Assembly: GCF_017315735.1 (NCBI RefSeq)
Contig: NZ_JAFLRK010000005.1
Coordinates: 1-64,000 of the forward strand
Direction: 5' to 3'
Origin: Paracoccus shandongensis
Lineage (GTDB): Bacteria; Pseudomonadota; Alphaproteobacteria; Rhodobacterales; Rhodobacteraceae
DNA: 64,000 nucleotides
The translations under genes and the position numbers were made by a program. The notes beneath the pieces were generated by a model, which saw nothing but the letters and a program-made list of their open reading frames with translations, made no database searches and was not told where the DNA came from. This document shows, in pieces, positions 18,258 through 29,747 of the stretch (position 1 is its first letter; each line of letters starts with the position of its first letter).

Positions 18258-18988
18258 TCGGCCGGATCCTGCTGGCCTTGGCGGGGCTGGTCCTGTTGGC
18301 TTTCCTGATCGCGCCCGCGCCCTTCGCACCGCTGTTCCAGCCCTTCACCCGCAACGGCGCGCCCGCGATCTATGCGCAGACCAGCCTTCTGTCGCTGACC
18401 CTGTCGCATCTGGCCATCGTGGCGGCGGCGGTGGCGGCATCAACCGTCATCGGGCTGACCCTGGCCATCCTGGTCACGCGGCGGGCGGGGCGAGAATTCC
18501 TGCCGCTCGCCCGCACCGTCACCGCCGTGGGCCAGACCTTTCCGCCCGTCGCGGTGCTGGCGCTGGCCGTGCCGGTCCTGGGCTTTGGCACCGGCCCCAC
18601 GCTGGTGGCGCTGTTCCTGTACGGGCTGCTGCCGGTTTTCGAGAACGCGCTGGCCGGGCTGACCGGCCAGCCGCCCGCCGTGACCGAGGCCGCGCGCGGC
18701 ATGGGCCTGACGCCCCGCCAGCGGCTGTGGCAGATCGACCTGCCGCTGGCCCTGCCCCTGCTGCTGGCGGGGATGCGGCTGACGGCCGTGATTTCCTTGG
18801 GGACGGCGACCATCGGATCGACCATCGCGGCCCGGACCCTGGGCGAGGTGATCATCGCCGGGCTTTTGTCCTCGAACACCGCCTTCGTGCTGCAGGGCGG
18901 GCTGGTCGTCGGCATCCTGGCGGTGCTGATCCACCACGGCTTCCAGGCCCTGGAGAGCCGCGCAAGGCGGCGCATGGGGCTGGAGTGA
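18254..18988 (+). CDS. yehW: ABC transporter permease, YehW type
   Basis: A 244-residue permease with about five to six membrane helices and the EAA loop (TEAARGMGLTPRQRLWQIDLPLALPLLLAG). It completes the four-gene importer as the second permease subunit. Start by ATGA overlap at 18254. The operon ends just before a MITE-like repeat at 18996. Confidence 0.88.
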   Translation: MIGRILLALAGLVLLAFLIAPAPFAPLFQPFTRNGAPAIYAQTSLLSLTLSHLAIVAAAVAASTVIGLTLAILVTRRAGREFLPLARTVTAVGQTFPPVAVLALAVPVLGFGTGPTLVALFLYGLLPVFENALAGLTGQPPAVTEAARGMGLTPRQRLWQIDLPLALPLLLAGMRLTAVISLGTATIGSTIAARTLGEVIIAGLLSSNTAFVLQGGLVVGILAVLIHHGFQALESRARRRMGLE

Positions 18989-18995
18989 GCTGGCC

Positions 18996-19210
18996 TGGCG
19001 AAGGCCATCGCCTTCGCCACGCGATGCCCTGTCCTTCCCGAACCGCCGGGCCTTCAGGGCCCGGCCAGCGCCCGCCCCGCCCCCAGGCGGGCGCTTCACG
19101 CCCCCCTCGGGCCGGGCGCTGGCCTGATGTGGTCGCAGGGCTGCACCGTCTCTGGTGGCAAGGTCGGACAAAGGGCGGGGGAAACGCTAGTCGCGTTTCC
19201 TGATCCCGCC
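18996..19210 (-). repeat. MITE-like intergenic element, copy 1 (full length)
   Basis: Read on the minus strand: GGCGGGATCAGGAAACGC and its inverted partner GCGTTTCCCCCGCCC, a spacer, a long palindrome with arms GGCCAGCGCCCG and CGGGCGCTGGCC, CGGCGGTTC, then terminal TGGCGAAGG/CCTTCGCCA. The same order occurs at 45635-45843 in the other orientation, and shortened at 35701 and 57901. It fills the gap between yehW and glgP. Confidence 0.8.
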
Positions 19211-19236
19211 TTGATGGGTTCTCCTTGACCGCAGGG

Positions 19237-21627
19237 TCAGATCGCCACCGGCAGCACGTTCCAGATATCCGTCATGTATCCCCGGATCGTCCGGTCCGAC
19301 GAGAAGAACCCCGACCGCGCGATGTTGAGCGCCGCCATCCGGTCCCAGCTTGCGCTGTCGCGATAGGCGGCGTCCACCCGGCGCTGCGTGGCGAAATAGT
19401 CGTCGAAATCGCTGGCGACCAGGAAGGGGTCGTCGTTCCAGGTCCGGTCCAGCAGCGTGTAATAGCTTTCGGCCCGGCCAAAGCGGCCTTCTGCGATCAG
19501 GTGCAGGGCGTCGCGCAGATCCCCGCTTTTCTCGATGGCCGTGCGGGCATGGCCAGGGGTGGCGGCCTCGGCCGTGGCCTCCTCGGCGGTCAGGCCGAAC
19601 AGGAAGAAGTTCTCGGGGCCCACCCGCTCGCGGATTTCGACGTTGGCGCCGTCCAGCGTGCCGATGGTCAGCGCGCCGTTCAGGGTGAACTTCATGTTGC
19701 CGGTGCCCGAGGCCTCTTTCCCCGCCGTGCTGATCTGTTCGGACAGATCGGCTGCGGGGATCAGATCCTCGGCCATGGACACGTTGTAGTTCGGCGGATA
19801 GGCGATCTGCAGATAGCGCCGGGTCACGGGGTCGTTGTTGATCGTGGCCGCCACGTCGTTGATCAGGTGGATCACCGATTTCGCCAGCCAGTATCCCGGC
19901 GCGGCCTTGCCGCCGAAGATCTTGATGCGCGGCGTCCAGTCGCCGTTCGGATCGTCGTGGATGCGCTTCCACAACGCGATGGCCTCCAGGATGTTCAGAA
20001 GCTGGCGCTTGTATTCGTGGATGCGCTTGACCTGGATGTCGAAGATCGCGTCCGGGTCGGCCTTGATGCCAAGGGTCGCCAGGACGCCGTTCGACAGCCA
20101 GACCTTGTTGGCGCGCTTGACCTGGCCAAGCGCCTCGCGGAAGGCGGCGTCCCCGGCATGGGGTTCCAGGGCGCGCAACTGCTCCAGGTCGGTGGTCCAG
20201 CCCTCGCCGATGGTGTCGTCCAGAAGCTGCGCCAGCCCGGGATTGGCCATGCGCAGCCAGCGGCGCGGGGTCACGCCGTTGGTCTGGTTCACGATCCGGT
20301 CGGGATGCAGCCGGTGCAGGTCGGCAAAGACCGTGTCCTTGACCAGTTCCGTATGCAGGGCCGACACGCCGTTCACCCGGCCCGCCATGATGAAGGCCAG
20401 TTCCCCCATCCGCACCTGGTCGTTCTGGACGATGCCCACATGGGCGGGGCGGTTGGTGATCGCGCGGTGATGATCGTCGATCATCTGGATGATCTGCATG
20501 TGGCGCGGCAGGATGCCGCCCATCAGCCAGGTGGACCACCGCTCCAGCGCCTCGGGCATCAGGGTGTGGTTGGTATAGTTCAGCGTCCGCTGCGCCAGGT
20601 CATGCGCCTGTTCAAACGGCAGGCCGTGGTCGTCCATCAGCAGGCGGATCAGTTCCGGCCCGGCGATGGCGGGATGGGTGTCATTGAGCTGCATCGCCAC
20701 CTTGTCGGGCAGCCGTTGCAGGTCGCCATGTTCCTGAAGGAACCGCCGCAGGATGTCCTGAAGCGACGCCGAGGTCAGGAAATATTCCTGCTTCAGCCGC
20801 AATTCCTTGCCCGCGTCGGTCGTGTCGTCAGGGTAAAGCACGCGCGAGAGGGTGCGCGCCAGCGCCTCGGGTTCCGCCGCCGCCGTATGGTCGCCCGCGT
20901 TGAAGCGGTGCAGGTCCAGAAGCGTCGTCGGATGCGCGCCCCACAGGCGCAGCGTGTTGGCCCAATGGCCGCCCCAGCCGACGACCGGCGTGTCATAGGC
21001 CCGCGCGATCACGCTTTCGCCCGGATGCCAGACGGCCCGGCCGTCCACGGTTTCGACATGGCCCTTGAAGCCGATGGTATAGCTGTAGTCGAGCTTGACG
21101 AATTCCCAGGGGTGGGGCTGGTTCAGCCAGTCCTCGGGGGTTTCCACCTGCTGGCCGCCCTCGAACCGCTGGCGGAACAGCCCGTGTTCATAGCGGATGC
21201 CATAGCCGAAGGCCGGGCAGTTGAGCGAGGACAGCGATTCCATGAAGCAGGCCGCCAGCCGCCCGAGGCCCCCGTTGCCAAGCGCCGCGTCGGGTTCGTT
21301 GTCGAGGATTTCCTGCCGGTCGAGGCCCAGCATCCGCAGCGCCTCGTCCATGGGCTTTTCCAGCCGCAGGTTGATGATCGCGTCGTCCAGGATCCGCCCG
21401 ATCAGGAATTCCATGGACAGATAGCAGACCCGCTTGGCCCCCTGGTCGCGCGCGGCGCGAAAGGCATCGACCCAGGTTCCCGCGATCAGGTCGCGCACGG
21501 CAAAGCTGACGGCCAGCCGCCAGTCGAAGGTCGTGGCGAATTCCGCCCCACGACCCTGGCTGTGGGTCAGGTGGTGGAGGATCCGGTCGCGCAGGACCGA
21601 TGCCGTGGGAAGAGTGTGCAACATCAT
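19237..21627 (-). CDS. glgP: Glycogen (alpha-glucan) phosphorylase
   Basis: GlgP phosphorolyses alpha-1,4-glucan ends to glucose-1-phosphate. The 796-residue protein has family length. The pyridoxal-phosphate lysine lies in the C-terminal motif EASGTGNMKFTLNGALTIGT, and VKRIHEYKRQLLN is also diagnostic. It is last of glgC-glgA-glgX-glgP on the minus strand, separated from glgX by 174 bases, which could hold its own promoter. Start at the first of two adjacent ATGs (21627); the second is equally possible. Confidence 0.95.
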   Translation of the reverse strand: MMLHTLPTASVLRDRILHHLTHSQGRGAEFATTFDWRLAVSFAVRDLIAGTWVDAFRAARDQGAKRVCYLSMEFLIGRILDDAIINLRLEKPMDEALRMLGLDRQEILDNEPDAALGNGGLGRLAACFMESLSSLNCPAFGYGIRYEHGLFRQRFEGGQQVETPEDWLNQPHPWEFVKLDYSYTIGFKGHVETVDGRAVWHPGESVIARAYDTPVVGWGGHWANTLRLWGAHPTTLLDLHRFNAGDHTAAAEPEALARTLSRVLYPDDTTDAGKELRLKQEYFLTSASLQDILRRFLQEHGDLQRLPDKVAMQLNDTHPAIAGPELIRLLMDDHGLPFEQAHDLAQRTLNYTNHTLMPEALERWSTWLMGGILPRHMQIIQMIDDHHRAITNRPAHVGIVQNDQVRMGELAFIMAGRVNGVSALHTELVKDTVFADLHRLHPDRIVNQTNGVTPRRWLRMANPGLAQLLDDTIGEGWTTDLEQLRALEPHAGDAAFREALGQVKRANKVWLSNGVLATLGIKADPDAIFDIQVKRIHEYKRQLLNILEAIALWKRIHDDPNGDWTPRIKIFGGKAAPGYWLAKSVIHLINDVAATINNDPVTRRYLQIAYPPNYNVSMAEDLIPAADLSEQISTAGKEASGTGNMKFTLNGALTIGTLDGANVEIRERVGPENFFLFGLTAEEATAEAATPGHARTAIEKSGDLRDALHLIAEGRFGRAESYYTLLDRTWNDDPFLVASDFDDYFATQRRVDAAYRDSASWDRMAALNIARSGFFSSDRTIRGYMTDIWNVLPVAI

Positions 21628-21801
21628 GCCTCGCAGGGCGGAAATCGGGACGGTCCGGCAAGGGCATCGGATGGGGATGCCGCCGGGCTAACTTTTGTTG
21701 CCAGCTTTCGGCGCGGTTGAAAAGGCCTGGCCTGATACACTGCCGCTGCGTCCCGCGCCTGCCTGCGGATTGGCTGCCCGGCCGGGCCGAAAGCCGCGAT
21801 C

Positions 21802-23886
21802 TCAGGCATCCGCCGCCAGCCCGCACAAGACAAAGGCCACCACGCTTTCCGCGGCGACCGTCTCGGCCGGGCCTGCGGGGTCGTCGGGCATCCGGTCCCG
21901 CGCGCTGTCCAACCGCCTGCGCCAATGGCCGCCCCCGGCGGGATCGGGCAGGCGCACGGTGGCATCGGCACCGTTGTTGAAGACCAGAAAGACCGCGCCC
22001 GGCAGCGCCGCATAGGCGGGCGTCCCCGAGGCCATGCGCAGTTCCGCCGCCAGCAGCCGCGCATGGGGGTCCGACCAGTCGGCCAGCGTCATGGGCTGGC
22101 CGTCGGCGCGGCGCCAGAACAGGTCAGGCAGCCCGTCCTGCTGCCGCGGCTGGCTGTGCAGGAAGCGGCGCTGGCGCAGGATCGGATGGGCCTTGCGGAA
22201 GGCGATCGCCTGGCGGCAGAAGTCAAGGAAACCCGGATCCGCCCCGTCCCACTGGACCCAGCCGATGGGATTGTCCTGGCAATAGGCGTTGTTGTTGCCG
22301 TTCTGCGAATTGCCCAGTTCGTCCCCGCCCAGGATCATCGGGGTGCCCTGGCTCAGCAGCAGGGTGGCCAACAGGTTGCGGCGGCGGCGGTCGCGGCGGG
22401 CCCGGATGGCGGGGTCGTCGGTCGGGCCTTCCACGCCCATGTTGTCCGACAGGTTGGGGTCGTGGCCGTCGCGGTTTCCCTCGCCATTGGCCTCGTTGTG
22501 CTTGGCGGCATAGCTGACGGTGTCCATCAGCGTGAAGCCGTCATGGGCGGCGACGAAGTTCACGGATGACGTGGCCGCCCGCCCGTCATGGTCAAAGCGC
22601 GCCGCCGATCCCGCGATGCGCTTGGCAAGCTGGCCGATCTGCCCGTGATCGCCGCGCCAGAAGGCCCGCACCCCGTCGCGGAAACGGTCGTTCCATTCGC
22701 AGAAGGGGGCAGGGTATGCGCCCAGCTGATAGCCCCCCTCGCCCAGATCCCAGGGCTCGGCGATCAGCTTGACGCGGTTCAGGACCGGATCCTGGCGCAC
22801 CGCGCGGAAGAACGGCCCGTCCCGGTCGAAGACGCCGCGCGTGCGGCCCAGGACCGAACACAGGTCAAAGCGGAAGCCGTCCACATGCATCGCCTCGACG
22901 CAGTAGCGCAAGCTGTCCATCACCAGCCGCAGCGCGAAGGGGTTGTCCAGGTCCAGCACATTGCCGGTGCCCGCGTCGTTCACATAGAAGCGCCGGTCGT
23001 CCTTCAGCCGGTAATAGGCAGCGTTGTCGATGCCGCGAAAACACAGGGTGGGGCCAAGCTCGTCCCCCTCGGCGGTGTGGTTGTAGACCACGTCCAGGAT
23101 CACCTCGATCCCCGCCCCGTGGAACCGCGCGACCATCTGCTGGAACTCGGCGATGTCGCCCCCCTGCATGTAGCGCGGATCGGGGGCGAAGAAGCCATAG
23201 GACATATAGCCCCAGTAGTTCACCAGCCCCCGGGCGGCCAGGGCGCGGTCGTCGGCAAAGGCGTGGACGGGCAACAGCTCGATGGCGGTGACGCACAGGG
23301 CGGTCAGGTGGTCCAGGACCGGGTCCGAGGCCAGCGCCAGGAAGGTGCCGGGATGGGGCACCCCGGGATGCAGCATGGTCAGGCCCTTCACATGGGCCTC
23401 GTAGATCACCGTTTCCGTCAGGGGGGTGCGCGGCGGGCGGTCCTCGCCCCAGCTGAAGGCCGGATCCACCACCACGCAGCGCGGCATGTGGGCGGCGCTG
23501 TCGCGGCGGTCGAAGGAGAGATCCGCGTCGGGATGGTCCGCGCGGTATCCCAGCAGCGCGTCGTGGGGTCGCGGGGGGCCGGTCAGCTGCCGGGCATAGG
23601 GGTCGATCAGCAGCTTGTTGGGGTTGAAGCGGTGTCCGTCGCGGGGCCGGTAAGGGCCGTGGACGCGGTATCCGTATCGCTGCCCCGGCGCCAGGCCGGC
23701 GATGTATCCGTGCCAGACATGCCCCTCGCGTTCCGGCAGGGGAATGCGCGTTTCGCGGTTCCTGTCGTCGAACAGGCACAGCTCCACCCGCTCGGCGTGC
23801 TGCGAGAAGATGGCGAAGTTGACCCCGCCCCCGTCGAAGGATGCGCCCAGCGGGAAGGGATGCCCCGCCGTGATCGGGTGGGTCAT
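21802..23886 (-). CDS. glgX: Glycogen debranching enzyme GlgX
   Basis: GlgX hydrolyses alpha-1,6 branches left by phosphorylase. The protein has an N-terminal CBM48-type domain (GASFDGGGVNFAIFSQHAERVEL), the GH13 regions DVVYNHTAEG and GFRFDLCSVLGR, then the segment VNFVAAHDGFTLMDTVSY with the transition-state Asp. The true start is the ATG at 23886 ([14 protein letters not shown]), overlapping the glgA stop (ATGA), giving 694 residues; the frame opens farther upstream inside glgA. Confidence 0.94.
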   Translation of the reverse strand: MTHPITAGHPFPLGASFDGGGVNFAIFSQHAERVELCLFDDRNRETRIPLPEREGHVWHGYIAGLAPGQRYGYRVHGPYRPRDGHRFNPNKLLIDPYARQLTGPPRPHDALLGYRADHPDADLSFDRRDSAAHMPRCVVVDPAFSWGEDRPPRTPLTETVIYEAHVKGLTMLHPGVPHPGTFLALASDPVLDHLTALCVTAIELLPVHAFADDRALAARGLVNYWGYMSYGFFAPDPRYMQGGDIAEFQQMVARFHGAGIEVILDVVYNHTAEGDELGPTLCFRGIDNAAYYRLKDDRRFYVNDAGTGNVLDLDNPFALRLVMDSLRYCVEAMHVDGFRFDLCSVLGRTRGVFDRDGPFFRAVRQDPVLNRVKLIAEPWDLGEGGYQLGAYPAPFCEWNDRFRDGVRAFWRGDHGQIGQLAKRIAGSAARFDHDGRAATSSVNFVAAHDGFTLMDTVSYAAKHNEANGEGNRDGHDPNLSDNMGVEGPTDDPAIRARRDRRRRNLLATLLLSQGTPMILGGDELGNSQNGNNNAYCQDNPIGWVQWDGADPGFLDFCRQAIAFRKAHPILRQRRFLHSQPRQQDGLPDLFWRRADGQPMTLADWSDPHARLLAAELRMASGTPAYAALPGAVFLVFNNGADATVRLPDPAGGGHWRRRLDSARDRMPDDPAGPAETVAAESVVAFVLCGLAADA

Positions 23887-25310
23887 CGCGCCGCCGTCAG
23901 CCGGGCGTAAAGCGCGGCATAGGCGCGCGCCGACTGGTCCCAGCCGACGGGCTGCGCCATCCCGTTTCGCTGAAGCCGGGACCAGCCGTCCCTGTCCCGG
24001 TAAAGATGGCAAAGCCGCGTCAGCGCCCCCTGCAACGCCCCCACCGTCACGGGCGAGAATTGCAGCCCCGTCGCCACCCCCCGGGCCAGGGCTGCGGGCG
24101 ATGCGTTGATCACGGTATCGGCCAGCCCCCCGGTCAGCGCCACCACCGGCACCGTGCCATAGCGCAGTCCGTACATCTGCGTCAGGCCGCAGGGCTCGAA
24201 CCGGGACGGCACCAGGATCGCGTCGCCCCCGGCGATCAGCCGGTGCGACAGCGCCTCGTCATAGCCGATGCGGGTGGCGACATGGGGGTTCCGGTCGGCC
24301 AGGGCACGGAAGGCGTGCTCCAGCGCCGGGTCGCCCGATCCCAGCACCGCCAGTTGCCCGCCGTGATCCAGCAGCGCGGGCAAGGCCTCGAGCGCCAGAT
24401 CCAGGCCCTTCTGGTGGCTCATGCGCGACACGATCACGCAAAGCGGACCGTCGGCCTTGGGCAGGCCCAGTTCGGCCCGCAGGGCGGCCTTGTTCGCGGC
24501 CTTCCCCTCGGGCGTGTCATAGGGCCGGATCGCGGGATCGGCGGCGGGGTTCCAGGCATCCGTGTCGATGCCGTTCAGGATGCCGGTCAGCGCCTCGCGC
24601 CGGTGCCGCATCACCCCGTCCAGGCCCATGCCGTATTCGGGCGTCATCAGTTCGGCGGCATAGGTGGGCGACACGGTGGTCAGCGCATCCGCCCCCATCA
24701 GCCCGGCCTTCAGCGCCGAGACGCCGCCATAGAACTCATACCCCTCGATCCGGAAGCGCCAGGGGTCGAGGCGCAGCGACCCGATGCGGCCAGGATCGGT
24801 GGCGCCGGTAAAGGCGATGTTGTGGATGGTCAGCACCGTGGCGGGGCCCCCGCCCATCTGGCGCAGGTATTCGGTGACGAACCCCGCCTGCCAGTCATGG
24901 CCGTGCAGCACCTGCGGATGCCAGCCAAGCGCGCCCTGGACGCCCAGATGCGCGCCGACCCAGGACAGGGCGGCAAAGCGTTCGGGGTTGTCGGGCCAGT
25001 CGCGTCCGTCCGGGCCCATGTAGGGGTTGCCGGGGCGGGCATAAAGATGGGGCGCGTCGATCGCCAGCAGGTCCAGCCCCGCCGCCTGTCCCGCCAGCAC
25101 CCGGGCGGGCGCGCCGAACAGGTCGTGGTAATAATAAACCTCGGCCACGTCGCGCAGCGCCTCCATCACGGCGGGATAGCCGGGCAGCAGGGTGCGCATC
25201 TGCACCCCCTGGGCGGCCAGGGCGGCGGGCAGCGCGCCCGCCACATCGGCCAGCCCGCCCGTCTTGACCAGGGGCGCGCATTCGGACGCGATCGACAGGA
25301 CCCGCGTCAC
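23883..25310 (-). CDS. glgA: Glycogen synthase (ADP-glucose)
   Basis: GlgA extends alpha-1,4-glucan from ADP-glucose (family GT5). The ADP-glucose loop [13 protein letters not shown] is near the N-terminus, and the C-terminal [20 protein letters not shown] motif is present. I start at the GTG at 25310 ([16 protein letters not shown]), which overlaps the glgC stop (GTGA); this gives 475 residues, the usual size. Coupled translation of glgC, glgA and glgX is evident. Confidence 0.94.
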   Translation of the reverse strand: MTRVLSIASECAPLVKTGGLADVAGALPAALAAQGVQMRTLLPGYPAVMEALRDVAEVYYYHDLFGAPARVLAGQAAGLDLLAIDAPHLYARPGNPYMGPDGRDWPDNPERFAALSWVGAHLGVQGALGWHPQVLHGHDWQAGFVTEYLRQMGGGPATVLTIHNIAFTGATDPGRIGSLRLDPWRFRIEGYEFYGGVSALKAGLMGADALTTVSPTYAAELMTPEYGMGLDGVMRHRREALTGILNGIDTDAWNPAADPAIRPYDTPEGKAANKAALRAELGLPKADGPLCVIVSRMSHQKGLDLALEALPALLDHGGQLAVLGSGDPALEHAFRALADRNPHVATRIGYDEALSHRLIAGGDAILVPSRFEPCGLTQMYGLRYGTVPVVALTGGLADTVINASPAALARGVATGLQFSPVTVGALQGALTRLCHLYRDRDGWSRLQRNGMAQPVGWDQSARAYAALYARLTAAR

Positions 25311-26563
25311 AGGCTTGCCGCCCGCCGGTCCAGCATGGCTTGGGTGATCAAGGTGATGCCTCCTTCGCTGACGCGGAACCACCTGGCGTCTTCCTGCGGA
25401 TCCTCTCCGACGACAAGGCCGTCGGGGATGACCACGCCCCGGTCGATCACCGCCCGCGTCAGCCGTGCCCGCCGGTTCACCGTGACATAGGGCAAGGCCA
25501 CGACATGATCCAGCGACGCATAGCTGTTGGTATGGACCTGCGTGAACAGCAGCGAATTGCGGATTTCCGTCCCCGAGACGATGCAGCCCCCCGACACCAT
25601 GGACGATATGGCGATCCCGCGCCGGTCCTTTTCGTCATGGATGAACTTGGCGGGGGGCGTCGCCTCGGAATAGGTCCAGATCGGCCAGTCCTTGTCCCAC
25701 AGGTTCAGTTCGGGGGTAAAGTCGGTCAGGTCGATATTGGCCTTCCAGAAGGCGTCCACCGTGCCCACGTCCTTCCAGTAGGCGGGCGCGCCGGGATCGC
25801 GCACGCAGGACACGTCGAAGCGATGCGCCATGGCCTTGCCGTTCCGGACGATGTCGGGGATCAGGTCATGGCCGAAATCGTGGCTGGAATTCGGATCCTC
25901 GGCATCCTTCAGCAGCAGGTCGCGCAGGAAGGGCCAGCTGAAGACATAGATCCCCATGGAGGCCAGCGCGCTGTCCGGATCATCGGGCATCCCCGGCGGA
26001 TCGGCGGGCTTTTCCAGGAAGGACGTGATGCGCCCGGTGTCGTCCACCGCCATCACGCCAAAGGCCACGGCGTCCATGCGCGGCACGGTCAGGCAGCCGA
26101 TGGTCACGTCCGCGCGGCTTTCGCAATGCTCGCGCAGCATCACCTCGTAATCCATCTTGTAAATGTGGTCGCCCGCCAGGATCACCACGTAATCCACGTC
26201 ATAGCTGTCCACGATGTCGATGTTCTGCGCCACCGCGTCGGCCGTGCCGCGATACCACATGGATTCGTCGTATCGCTGGCTGGCGGGCAGGATGTCCATG
26301 AATTCGTTGCGTTCGGCGCGAAAGAAGTTCCAGCCGCGCTGCACATGGCGGATCAGGCTGTGGGCCTTGTATTGGGTGGCCACCGCGATCTTGCGGATGC
26401 CCGAGTTCATCGCGTTCGACAGCGCGAAGTCGATGATCCGGGTCTTGCCGCCGAAATAGACCGCCGGTTTCACGCGCCGGTCGGTCAGTTCCCGCAACCG
26501 GCTGCCCCGCCCCCCGGCCAGGACAAAGGCCATCGCGCGGCGGGTCAATCTTGCCTCACTCAT
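25307..26563 (-). CDS. glgC: Glucose-1-phosphate adenylyltransferase
   Basis: GlgC makes ADP-glucose, the committed step of bacterial glycogen synthesis. The 418-residue protein has the nucleotide loop [18 protein letters not shown], the catalytic-site segment [16 protein letters not shown], the glucose-1-phosphate motif FLEKP and the C-terminal beta-helix ([17 protein letters not shown]). It is first in the glg operon and divergent from an alpha-glucosidase gene across a 324-base gap. Confidence 0.95.
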   Translation of the reverse strand: MSEARLTRRAMAFVLAGGRGSRLRELTDRRVKPAVYFGGKTRIIDFALSNAMNSGIRKIAVATQYKAHSLIRHVQRGWNFFRAERNEFMDILPASQRYDESMWYRGTADAVAQNIDIVDSYDVDYVVILAGDHIYKMDYEVMLREHCESRADVTIGCLTVPRMDAVAFGVMAVDDTGRITSFLEKPADPPGMPDDPDSALASMGIYVFSWPFLRDLLLKDAEDPNSSHDFGHDLIPDIVRNGKAMAHRFDVSCVRDPGAPAYWKDVGTVDAFWKANIDLTDFTPELNLWDKDWPIWTYSEATPPAKFIHDEKDRRGIAISSMVSGGCIVSGTEIRNSLLFTQVHTNSYASLDHVVALPYVTVNRRARLTRAVIDRGVVIPDGLVVGEDPQEDARWFRVSEGGITLITQAMLDRRAASL

Positions 26564-26887
26564 GAACCATCCTCCCCTTGAACATCATCGCCCGAGGACA
26601 ACTGCGCAGACGGCCTTTCGGTCCCATCCCGCCAAACCCCGCCGGATCGGCCCGACGGACGGCGGGGGCGGGGCATGGGGGATCCATTCCGTCCTCCGGT
26701 GCGCCCCTTGTCAGGGCCGCACCCTCGCCATCCAACAGCCATGACAGGTCAGGCACTTGTCGCATGGCTCCACTCTAGCCCGCGCCCTGATCATGACAAT
26801 CCATCACGTGATCGCCAAACCGCCTTTCTGCCGGGCCGTCCCTGGTGTTCAATCGCCCCCGACAGCGACCGGACAGGAGAAGGCCGA
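26564..26887. promoter_or_regulatory. Divergent promoter region of glgC and the GH13 glucosidase
   Basis: This 324-base gap holds no credible gene; the short frames here lack ribosome sites. It must carry promoters for both glg and glucosidase operons. The clearest symmetric element is ATCACGTGAT (26803-26812), a perfect 10-base palindrome about 75 bases upstream of the glucosidase start and a candidate operator. No clear sigma-70 boxes stand out. Confidence 0.45.
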
Positions 26888-28485
<1,598 letters not shown>

Positions 28486-28489
<4 letters not shown>

Positions 28490-28668
28490 TCAGGCTTGCG
28501 CCGCACGAACAGTTCCCAAGCCAGATAGATCCCGGCAGCCCCCGACAAAAGCGCCCAGAAGGGGCTGCCGGTATAAAGCTCCACCCCTGCCCAGGCCAGG
28601 GGCACCACCACGCACAGGATCCGCACCCACAGATGCCGGAAGAACGGCGCATTCGGATCAACCAGCAT
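28486..28668 (-). CDS. Small membrane protein, 60 residues
   Basis: This protein starts [17 protein letters not shown] and has two hydrophobic segments (about residues 15-32 and 37-54) with a basic C-terminus (RRKPD). Short proteins of this pattern (DPxAPFFR.LWVR) recur in Rhodobacteraceae; no function is known. A GAGG ribosome site precedes the ATG. It overlaps the end of the convergent glucosidase gene by four bases. Confidence 0.75.
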
Positions 28669-28696
28669 CTCTCAGCCTCCTGCTTTCACCTTGGCG

Positions 28697-28730
28697 AAAA
28701 TATCCCGGGGGTCCGGGGGCTGGCCCCCGG
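28697..28730 (-). terminator. GC hairpin plus GATATTTTCGCC motif after LysR gene
   Basis: CCGGGGG (28713-28719) and CCCCCGG (28724-28730) form a perfect stem with a 4-base loop. On the minus strand it is followed by CCCGGGATATTTTCGCC, related to the motif at 2898 and 50735. It separates the LysR gene from the small membrane protein. Confidence 0.5.
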
Positions 28731-28733
28731 CTT

Positions 28734-29630
28734 CTACAACCCCGCCAGCCATGGCGGCGCCCCGGCAAAGGCCCCGGCCACATGATCGACAAAGGCGCGT
28801 GTCTTGCGCGGCATCGGCCGGACCGGTGGCCAGACCACGCTGACAGGCAGCGGCCGCTGCGGCAGGTGGGGCAGCAACCGCACCAGCCGCCCGTCGCGCA
28901 GCGCGTCATGGACGATGAACATGGGCAACAGCGCCAGCCCGAGGCCCCCCACCGCCATGTCGCGGATCGCGTCGCCGTTGTTCGCGGTGATCCGCCCCAG
29001 GGGCGGCGGCACGATACCATCAAAGGGCCACAGGTCGCCCATGCGCGCGTTCAGATAGCCGATGGCGCGGTGCCGGGCCAGGTCGGCGGGCGCCTCGATA
29101 GGGCCATGGGCCGCCAGGTAATCGGGGCTTGCGACCAGCACGCGCGGATCCTCGCAGACGCGGCGGGCCATCAGGCTGCTGTCCTTCAGCTCGCCGATGC
29201 GCAGGCCCACGTCGAAACCCGCCCGGCCCAGGTCGGCCAGCTGGTCGTCGTAATCCAGCACGATCTCCAGCCCCGGATGGGCGCGGGCGAAACCGGCGAT
29301 CACCGGGCCAAGATGGCGGATGCCGAAGCTCATGGGCGCGGCGATGGCCAGGCGGCCGCGCAACCGGGCCTCGGCCCCCACGCTCTCGGTCGCGGCGACC
29401 AGTTCGGCCAGGGCCGGGCGCAGGCGGTCGGCCAGGGCCAGCGCGGTGTCGGTGGGCGCGATCCGGCCCGCGTGGCGAGTGAACAGCGCCACGCCCAGGG
29501 CGGCCTCGAAATCGCTGATGCGCTTGCTGACCACGGATTTCGACAGATCGGCCCGCGCCGCCGCGCCCGAGATGCTGCCCGCATCCAGCACCGCCAGGAA
29601 TGTCCGGATATCGCTGATCGACGGGTCCAT
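28734..29630 (-). CDS. LysR family transcriptional regulator
   Basis: 298 residues: an N-terminal HTH ([39 protein letters not shown]) and a C-terminal effector-binding domain. The start is the ATG at 29630 ([11 protein letters not shown]); the frame runs far upstream through the opposite-strand operon but that is not coding. It is divergent from the VOC/FMN reductase operon with 117 bases between them, and a T-N11-A palindrome in that gap (29656-29674) fits a LysR operator. It probably senses an aromatic or electrophilic compound, by inference from the target genes. Confidence 0.9.
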   Translation of the reverse strand: MDPSISDIRTFLAVLDAGSISGAAARADLSKSVVSKRISDFEAALGVALFTRHAGRIAPTDTALALADRLRPALAELVAATESVGAEARLRGRLAIAAPMSFGIRHLGPVIAGFARAHPGLEIVLDYDDQLADLGRAGFDVGLRIGELKDSSLMARRVCEDPRVLVASPDYLAAHGPIEAPADLARHRAIGYLNARMGDLWPFDGIVPPPLGRITANNGDAIRDMAVGGLGLALLPMFIVHDALRDGRLVRLLPHLPQRPLPVSVVWPPVRPMPRKTRAFVDHVAGAFAGAPPWLAGL

Positions 29631-29655
29631 CCGGGCACCATAGCGGCGGCAGGGC

Positions 29656-29674
29656 CGTTCGCAAGAACCGAACG
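29656..29674. promoter_or_regulatory. LysR-type operator, copy 1
   Basis: CGTTCG (29656-29661), seven bases, CGAACG (29669-29674): perfect arms, containing a T-N11-A core. The same palindrome with the same spacing occurs at 34067-34085 in another divergent promoter region. It lies 26 bases from the LysR start and 74 from the VOC operon start. Confidence 0.6.
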
Positions 29675-29747
29675 CCGCATTGCCCCCAAGGCGGGTGCCG
29701 CGAACGCCCCCCTTGCGCCATATTGGCACCAACGAAAGGAGCCATCC

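Noticed and set aside
18996..19210. tRNA or CRISPR-like array in the repeat-rich gap
   Set aside because: No cloverleaf and no regularly spaced repeat units; the structure is a single palindromic element seen elsewhere in the window.
19225..21720. Plus-strand frame of 831 codons over glgP
   Set aside because: It is the mirror of a clear glycogen phosphorylase, has no recognisable domain and reflects the GC-rich codon pattern.
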